A stretch of 10,373 bases of DNA from the NCBI GenBank assembly GCA_028565635.1, contig JAOXYB010064489.1:1-10373 (forward strand). Direction: 5' to 3'. Positions 1-8,200 of this stretch are shown piece by piece. Made by a program: the position numbers and the translations under genes. The stretch comes from Phoronis ovalis. Taxonomy: Eukaryota; Phoronida; Phoronidae. The notes beneath the pieces are model-generated. The model had not been told where the DNA came from and ran no database searches. It worked only from the letters and a program-made list of their open reading frames with translations. Numbering within the stretch: the stretch's first letter is position 1; each line of letters begins with the position of its first letter.

Positions 1-452
1 CACGCTTTGAAAATCACGAATTGTATAGTTATGAAAAGAAACTAGAGAATTCTGGGAAAAGGGTTTAGACTGCAGCGTCCTCAAGTGCATGCAAATGGTC
101 TATTCCCCCCCTCAAATAAAAAAAAAATTATAACGTAAAAACTGTTTAACATTTTAAGGTGACACTTGGAGGTTGTGTTACATTTATATTCTTCTACATA
201 ATAGCAAACATTCATCTTTGAAAAATTGCTTTTTTGCATAAAAATGGTTACTATGGCAACAATTTAATGATTTGCAGTTAATTTCTTTAAGAACTAGTTT
301 TTAATAATATGTTTTGTTTAGGATAATTTTGATAAAGCAGATGCCTTTTCTCATATGTCTTAATAAAAATATAAGTAAATATTTCCTTAACTTTAAGAAA
401 TGTTACTGACTACCTGTTCTCAAGTCAGATACCATGTAAATGCATCACTACG

Positions 453-473
453 GCAGGTCATGACATGATCTGC
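453..473. repeat. 21-bp near-perfect palindrome
   Basis: GCAGGTCATG and CATGATCTGC are separated by one base and pair with a single G-T/mismatch position. The surrounding sequence shows no coding or mobile-element signal, so this may be chance. Confidence 0.35.
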
Positions 474-896
474 GGATTATGCAGTTTTAAACAGTTAGCA
501 TGACGCTTATGCGGGACAATATAAATATATCACACTTCAAAAAGATGTTAAGAATAGAAGTACACACAATCTGTATTGCTTCAAAATGTATTAAGGCTCA
601 ACAGTTTGACAAGTTCTTCAATTTCAAAAATAATCCTACCAGAGCAGGCTTAAAATCCCTGTTCGCGAGTCTATATATAATATGAACATAAACCCTGTAT
701 GTACAGGTGAATAAATTACGGATACAGAAGAAAATCAAATTAAAAATGCTGATCTTATTTTTAAAACTAATCATGGAATGCTAAAAAAAACCCTACTTAA
801 TGACTGTTGTATTACATAGACGGAAAGGTGTTTATTTACTGTTCACGAAGAATTTTCCACGCCGGATCCTTGGAGGCCGCCATGTTTATTATTGTG

Positions 897-1095
897 CCGA
901 CACAGGCAATTACAAAATGTGTAATATTTAGTTTTTACATTTTCCAAAGAAAATAAAAAGTTATAGCATAACAAAATTATGAATTTTTATTAAACATTCT
1001 TTGGACATTGTGTTTTTAATTTTATAACTTCCCAAATGTAGTTAAATATTTAGAAGCAACTAAATTCAGGCAGAATATTGTCTTGCCTGTGTCGG
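897..1095. repeat. Short inverted-repeat element, possible MITE
   Basis: CCGACACAGGCAA at 897-909 and TTGCCTGTGTCGG at 1083-1095 are perfect 13-base inverted repeats. Further inside, AAAGTTATA near 958 pairs with TATAACTT near 1024. The 199-bp span is strongly AT-rich and non-coding. No clear target duplication is seen, so an element identity is only suggested. Confidence 0.45.
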
Positions 1096-1274
1096 AATAT
1101 CCTATTGTTACAAAAGCGTGTAATCAAGTTCAAAGTTGTGTAATTAAATAAATATTGGTGATTTAGAGCTGTATTTGATAGATATTGTAAGAATAATTTA
1201 AATACAAATTATTTCCGTGGCAAGATTAATGAAAGAAGTGCATTTCTTTACTAAAATATTGAAATTAATTTCCC

Positions 1275-1690
1275 AACCCGGGGGTTACTCAGGTTACTTT
1301 TTGGTGGGAGTGTGCAGCCAAGTTGAACATTTTGGATTTAGATTGTATACTTTTTACTGTACTTTTTGGATTGCAACCGTAACGATATTCAAAAATTTTG
1401 ATTGCTACCCACTGCTTACAGACAATAATTTGGATTAAATTTAGGTTTCTATCCATAATTCTATAATTAAATTTTGAAATTTGGTTTGTATCAGTCAGTT
1501 TCGTAAACATGGATTGCTATACTCAAATATTTTAAAATTTTGGATTGCTACCCTTATATTTCACAAAATTTGGATTACTACCCTAAAATTTCAAAAAAAT
1601 TGGATTTGGTTTGCTACCACAAGCTAAAATTTTGGATTGGGTTCCGCGGCACATTCCCTAAGTCAAAAAACATTGAGTACCCCCCGGGTT
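1275..1690. mobile_element. MITE-like palindromic element with internal ~31-bp tandem repeat
   Basis: The ends are AACCCGGGGGTTACTC (1275-1290) and GAGTACCCCCCGGGTT (1675-1690), inverted copies with 15 of 16 bases matching. They are flanked on each side by TCCC (1271-1274 and 1691-1694), a possible 4-bp target duplication. Similarity continues inward (GGGAGTGTGC on the left against GGGAATGTGCCGC on the right arm reversed). The interior repeats TTTGGATTGCTACCC variants about every 30-34 bases, with GGATT at about 1334, 1368, 1399 (degenerate), 1432, 1511, 1542, 1572, 1602 and 1634. The GGGGGTACTC...GTGCCGC end motif resembles a repeat I recall from other invertebrate genomes. It encodes no transposase, so it would be non-autonomous. 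Confidence 0.75.
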
Positions 1691-2012
1691 TCCCTAGCAC
1701 ATTTAACAACACAAATCTCGCGCATTGACCAAAATTGTTTGGGTCAAAATTAAAAATAAGAAGAGATCGTTTTTTACCTGTACAATTACAGCATTAAAAC
1801 TAGATTCGCTGCTGCATAGGTTGGTACAAACAATTATTTTTTACTGTCTCTTGAAGTTAATAAAATTAATTATAACTAATACATTGTCAACTAAAGTGTT
1901 ACATCTCGCGCTATTTATGTCACGAGAATTGTGAACTGGGTGATAAACCTTGGTGTACCTTTCTGTTTTGATGAAAGACACCCACATTACTTGTAACTTA
2001 ATTGTTTTTTAG

Positions 2013-2230
2013 GAGAATTATTATACACGGTGACATTAAACCAGGAAATATTATGCTTGATAAGAAGTTTAATGCGCGATTAGGTGATTTTGGCCTAAAC
2101 AGGCAGGTTGAACATGATAAAACGCACATAACCAAAACAAGTGCTGGAGGTACACCCGGATACGTTGATCCTACAGTTAACATTGATGATCCTTACACAC
2201 CAATCCATGATGTCTTTGGTGTTGGTGTTG
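2013..2230 (+). CDS. Exon: kinase catalytic loop, DFG motif and activation segment
   Basis: This exon follows a TTGTTTTTTAG acceptor and ends at a G/GTAGGT donor. It starts with the last base of a split codon and ends in phase 1. It encodes HGDIKPGNIMLD, the catalytic loop with Asp, Lys and Asn retained but Gly in place of the Arg of HRD. ARLGDFGLNRQ follows with the metal-binding DFG, then a Thr/Ser-rich activation loop (HDKTHITKTSAGG) and TPGYVDP in the P+1/APE position, where the usual Glu is missing. HDVFGVGV at the end matches the start of helix F (SDVYSFGVV in the family). This set is typical of the IRAK/plant-receptor-like (TKL) branch of kinases. Because the key catalytic residues are kept, activity is plausible, but the N-lobe lies outside the window and cannot be judged. 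Confidence 0.88.
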
Positions 2231-5200
2231 GTAGGTTCCCATAGGACTTAATTTCTATTGAATGCTTCATCTACAAACACAATGCCTTTTGATTGGTAGA
2301 TGTAATACTAGCTTTGGTTGTGTTCAATGTATTTCTATACAAGTTAACGTAAGAGTGATAGCTTAATATAAATTCGTTACTGTATCCTTTCCAAGAGTTT
2401 TTCGAATACATCTGTTGCATGCGACTTAACGAATACATGTTGCTATTTCTAGAGAATATTGTTTGTGCCGTTAGAAATAGAAGATAACACATCAATAGTA
2501 TTTGAATACGCTAGCTCAGATTTGCTTTTTTGTATTAGTTATGTTAAGACTACTGACGCAAAAGCCAGCCATAACCAGAGGTAATAAAAAGTTATGGACA
2601 AATGTTAGAAGAAATTCAGAAATTGTAACCACGGCTAAAATTATATGCATGAAGAATTTTATAAGAACTGTAAGTTTTTAGAAAAATACTCTCGAAATCA
2701 CTGAAATTGATTTTATTGAAATTTAAGTTTAGTTCTAATTCAAGTAGATAGTAAGGGACATGATGCTTCAGTTGTAACATCCCCAGAGTAGTAATGTTAA
2801 TCTTGAGGTCAAAAGTTCATTTAGAGATTGCTCACAATGTTACGAAAAAAAAACCTTTGAGAATATTTAAGTATTAAAATATGAAGTTTACTGTTGTGGC
2901 ATGTTTTAATTAAGTTTATGGAGGATGCTACAGCTGGTAACGCTTAATCCAACAGGTTTGTAGTCTGACATATGACATAATGCCAGATATCGTATACGAA
3001 AACTGTATTTCATTTGAAAACGTCTCGACATTTTAATATTTAGTTCAATGACAAGTCTATACTGGCCATACTTTACTATCTGGACAATTTTTGTTAGATA
3101 TCCGAATTTAGATATTGCTCCTTCTTTGCCGATTTCAGGAAACATATCTGATATTTATACCTTTTAGGATTTTTGGAATTCTCAGGAATATTTGAAAGTG
3201 TATGTTGACTTAATGAGACGTTGTTTGCTCAACACTACAGACCGGATTGCATTACAAAAATTATGTGAAGCTTTGAAAGAGGTAAGATCTAAAGTTTTTT
3301 GTAAGTTTTAAAACATGTTTTGTTTGAAATAGAAAGTGGAACAAGTTCACAAAATAAAGCATTTTTAACCTAAGGTGATATTGGGATTGCTCAAAATATT
3401 TGAATTGCTAAGGATTACAAAATAATGTTCCGCTTGCGCAACATGTACAAACATTACCGCCAATACAAGTGCTACTTTTTTACATTTTGGTACAATTGCA
3501 TTAAACAAGTTCCAACATAATCTCAGTTCACCATAAGCTTGTCAAGTTGCATGTTTTTGTAGAACATAATGGACAAGACACCGACTCCAATTAGAATGTT
3601 TGAACTAGATGCTGATAATAGAGACAGATGTGTTGCCTGTTTGCTACATAGACCAAGTAAGTAAACTAGTGTATAACCTAAAGTTATTAAGGAATATATT
3701 AGTTGTTATTACGTAGTAGTAGACACTCATAATACATAAATTATTTGGCCAGAGTAAATGCTATATAACTGAATCTGATAGAACTGTTGAACTAAATATC
3801 CTTTAGTCCATAACATAGCCTGGGCATATTTGACAAACTTCTGTACCCTCCGGCAAGCAAAGGTTTTTTGGTATCAAAAGTTTCTTTGAAACATCTAGAA
3901 TCAGACTCTGTCTGTTGTCGCCTTCTTCATGTGTTCGTTTCCATGCCAACACAGCCAAATGACCACGCTATATTGTGAACATATAACACATACAATTCTG
4001 TGCAAGGTTTTAGACATAATACTTTCATTATTTCTGAAATATTCTTCTAACACATTGTAAGTAGCATGTTTTCTTCAAGTTTAAACCATTTTAAGGGTTT
4101 TAATTACTAACCAAGGTTAATTAATTCATTATTAACTATGTATACTATCAGAGAGCAATATGAGCCTTAAAAGGTTTATATTTAAATATTTAGCCTCAAT
4201 TAATAAAGAAGAAAATCCTAGTTAAAATAACAAACTTATAACATGAGGATGATTTTCTAACATTTTGATATGTAATTACATTTCTTAATTAGTTAATTAA
4301 TCCCATTTTAAAACCTGACACCAGATGGCGTAACAGTGGAAAAAACATGAACATTCATATTGCAATTGCAACTGCCTCTTCAAGGGTGTAGGTCCGCTCA
4401 TCCACAGCTTTAGCTTTCATTGTGTTTTTTGATTTACAGAATTTGTGGTGCAGAATTCCATAACTATAGTAAGTTTCTCGCATGTCTATTTTGTTTACAT
4501 ACAATTTACTTTTCCATTCCTCATATATGAAGTTAACAAGGGTAGTTTTATTCCTTCCGTTGATAGATATTTCTTCCATTGTTTTGGACACTTCTGATTA
4601 CCTCCAGTAATCTCCGGAGTAATCTTCACAAGCAGTGTCTCAGAACTTGCTAGCTTATTTGTTTCCGTGTTTTTTATTGAAATGACAGGATACTGATCAC
4701 AGACAAAGTCAATTTTTTCTGGTCCATGTGATTTACGAATGATGACATCAAAAATGTAAGTGGCTAAATTACCAAAGGTGTTAGGGATATTCACTACTAA
4801 TTGAAACAGAGCCATTCCATCAAACATGCTTGTGCTTACAGTAGGCATAGCTTCAACTAATGGCACATCTTTTTCAATCATGTCACTCAGAACTGACTTC
4901 ACAGTTTTCGCAATGGGTCCATCAGCAGCTGCAAGGGACCACGAACGGATCAAGGTTATGATTTCTAAAATTAAGTTATATGAAAGTACATGCCCATAAT
5001 GATTTTAAATTGTCACCAGTTCTGCAGATGCTGTAAGATTTGTAACTGTTAAAGGTAGGGCAACATGTTTTGGTGTTTTAATGTCACAACCAGTAGTTAT
5101 GTAAGGAAAGTCCTGACCAACTGACAGCACTTTGTTGAGATTTTCATCGCAAGGAATGTCAGTGAATATCCAGCAAAAAAGTTATACAGCTCATTTGGCA

Positions 5201-8200
5201 AAACAATATTTTGTTCATATAATTTTGCGATGTTGGAGGCCATGCAAGATAATTTTCTAATTCCGGAATCTTGCTTCGGATAATGTTTGTTGCATGATAG
5301 ATATTATAAGATCTCCTCGATCTCTTATGGGCAGACTCTATAAATGTTTTCCAACCGACCTCTGTATATGTTGAGAACTGTCCCTTAACTTCCTTTTTTA
5401 TGGCATAAACACTTATTATCAACATAAAAGTCATTAGTTTGCTGTGACAGCGAAGTTCCTAGTGCAATAAATTGTGCTATAATAGTACAGTTAGACGTAT
5501 AAGGAGAAAGCAAAGCAGGTTTATATCAGGGTCAGACATTTAGGAAACACTATAAGATCACGAAACACCAATCACTATCTATTAAAAGATATAAAACGAA
5601 ACAATTGTAGAACTAGAAAAAACATGATCTTTAAATAATAATTTAAATACAATATGTATGTGCAGAAAATCTGATTGTTTACTAACACTCGGGCTAACAC
5701 TCCACTCCAATACTGGGCAGCCCTGTGGAATGGGGTGAAATCCCAGTAAGTTTAGTCAAAAATACATTTCTGATGTTAAAACACTATATTACTGATCACA
5801 AAAATTAACAACACAGCGGTTAAACTTTGCTATAAAACTGATGTTTAGCTTGAAATATTCAATGACAGCCTACATGTTGTATGACCCAGTACTTCAGACA
5901 TTTAAAGTGACACCTGATGGCCAAAATTTAAATCTGTTTTCTTATATTGAGGTCCAAACATATTTCAGAATTTTTTATGTTTCACTTTCACTACGGAGTA
6001 TATTTGTTGCAAAAAAACGTAATCAAGTTGTCTTTGTTTATACAAAAATTGCAGTATGAAAATATAAGTAACTATACAAAAATTGTTAACTTCACAAAAA
6101 ACATTTTATGATTTTATGGCCTCTTATTATTATCGTTTTGATTGTATAACAGTCTTATACAATTTCTATGTAATAAAAATCTGTAGAAGTTACTTCAAAG
6201 AGCTATTACAGATGCATAAAGGAGTCATCATTTTTATATTTGGTTTTTGGTTAAAATTGGGTGTGGTCATTTTAGCTGTGTTGTCATGGAAACGGACACC
6301 TGGAGAATACGACAATAGGTTGATTCTGACTCTAGAGGTTTTACTCTTTCAATTGATACAAAAAAAACCTTTGCTTGCCGGGGGGTGCAGCCAAAATGAA
6401 AAATAGGCACAATATAGAGAATATGTGATAGACTAATTATGCTGTCACGACTGCGAACTTTTATTAATAAACTATAGTTTGCTTGGCTCATCACATGTAC
6501 ACTTTCAACGTGTTTATTAAACAAATTAAAGTAATCATGTAGTGTTTTAACTATTTGACATTATAACCATGCGCCACCTGTGTTCATGGTCAATCAGAGT
6601 TGTTCACAACTTAGAAAAATATTGCTACATATTTCATATGAGTGTACCGGGTCAGGGTGCTGATTCCCTAGATATGTAATATTATATTATGCAATCCTTA
6701 TAACTGCGTAATGGTGATGATGTACTAGTCAGACTATTGTATCTACCACACACCCAGTAACCCTGTTTTAGAATTGTATGCATGTCTATGTGTTTTAACA
6801 TAATACTTGGTTTTATATTTTATAGTTAAGGATTTGGCATTAGTTTCCGATGAGTGCACTGTAGAATGCTGTGTATACTGTCGTTCTTGTTTAAGGAATA
6901 CTTACAAAAGTCCAGTCTTCTGTCCTCTCCATGGTGCTGCAGAACCATTAATTGGTGAGATATGAGTAATGCTTGTGACTTGATACTACAAGATATATTT
7001 CTGCATGTTTATACTTTCACGTATTCAAACATCTATGCTGGAGTTTCGTTAACAGGTATAGAGTATGAAATGCTAGCTTGTTGATACCACGTCCGTTACC
7101 TTCACTTAATGAACATACGTTCATTTATAGTTAGTTTATAGTTAATTGGTATACTTTCATAACCATTACTTCATAAATATCTGTTTTTATGTTTAAAGGA
7201 AATAAATATCGGTACGCTATTATTGTTGGTGGAAATCCAAATGCGGTTGATTCTGACAAAAATGTCTTTCATCGTGATGCCTTGCTACTAAAGAATGTAT
7301 TTCTGGATCCTCGCATTATGGGAATGAGGTATGTATGCATGTATTTATAACTTTTTCGACATTTTGCTTCTATATTACTTTTATTTTTAAACCTTCATAT
7401 CATTGTAATTTTGCCGCTACCAAGCAAATAATGTTTCTGACAAAACTAAACTCTAATCAGTGCTTATTAAGACATTGACTTGTTTTCTAAATTAAACACT
7501 CAGTTTTCAAATACTTGCTAACAAGATATTTAAAAGTATTCTGCCTCACTTTGGCACTGGATTTTAATTAGACAGTTCACAGTTACTATTTCGTGAATTT
7601 ACTAAGTGGCTGGCCAAAGCGTTTGCATTTGTACAGACCGTTCGGTAGAAATTGCTACGGTCTGACTATGTACTCATTCCAAAATCAGTTTTGTGTTAAT
7701 GCAATAGACGTCTTAACAGCATCACTAGCTCATTAGCTGTGATTAATTATATGTAAAAATGCATCGATATCGTTTGACCCTGCTACCCAGTGATTGATTT
7801 GGAAGTGCTTAAACAATTATTAAGTAATCAAGTAGTTTCAAGAAGATTATCAGGCCGGGTTTGAGATTTGCCACTTAAGGTGTAACATCCCTGGGGAAGG
7901 CTATTGTTGATATTGAGGACAAAACAACATATATAGGCCAAATGTAAAATTTTTAAAAATTGCTCAAAACATCCAAATATGCATGGTGTTTTCATGTTAC
8001 ACAGATGTAATTTTGATGACCTTTGAGGTTATAAAGGTGCCAAAAGGTCAGCTTTTTCTTGTTTGGCATTTTAAAAATATATGGAGGAAATATGTCAAAT
8101 GTAAAGAACAGTTAGTTATACAGCCTTGAAGTTTTCCTTATGACATCCCCAGGGTGGATGAGGTTGAACTTGACGTTATTACATCATCTGGAGGTCAAGA

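Larger units (their letters stand above)
1..2012. other. Upstream intron or intergenic DNA
   Basis: Apart from the palindrome at 453, the inverted repeat at 897-1095 and the element at 1275-1690, I see no supported gene. Open frames are short and on both strands. Since the first recognised exon starts inside a kinase domain, the stretch just before 2013 must be intron; the kinase N-lobe exons were looked for here and not convincingly found. Confidence 0.6.
3657..6825. other. 3.2-kb intron splitting the zinc-binding module
   Basis: The intron runs from GTAAGT to TTTTATAG with phase 1 on both sides, so the flanking exons join directly. It holds the inverted repeat pair and the antisense pseudogene. 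The parts 3967-4354, 5435-6262 and 6391-6825 show only short spurious open frames and no further recognisable element. Confidence 0.75.

Noticed and set aside
500-685. 61-residue open frame near the start
   Set aside because: Checked for a kinase N-lobe or transposase motif; none found, and no good splice sites frame it.
1792-1819. Possible 28-base microexon (LKLDSLLHR) before the kinase catalytic loop
   Set aside because: Its phase would fit the exon at 2013 and LLHR-RIIIHGD looks kinase-like, but it is tiny, the donor GTTGGT is weak, and no N-lobe exon in front of it was found.
2520-2580. Alternative helix-F exon (DLLFCISYVK)
   Set aside because: It aligns well with helix F and has an AG/GTAATA frame, but it ends in phase 2, so a second unseen exon is needed; 2620-2669 resolves the phase alone.
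2907-3145. Minus-strand open frame
   Set aside because: No domain, no recognisable codon pattern, overlaps intron of the supported gene; best explained by chance.
5700-5756. Possible tRNA- or SINE-like fold around ACTGGG...CCCAGT
   Set aside because: Only short six-base stems; no A-box, B-box or cloverleaf spacing could be recognised.
5841-6406. Plus-strand open frames of 72 and 107 residues in the large intron
   Set aside because: Low-complexity hydrophobic translations with no known motif; the second runs across the inverted repeat arm, so it is not a gene.
7633-7674. Small hairpin CAGACCG...CGGTCTG
   Set aside because: Short stem in AT-rich intron with no further context; likely chance.
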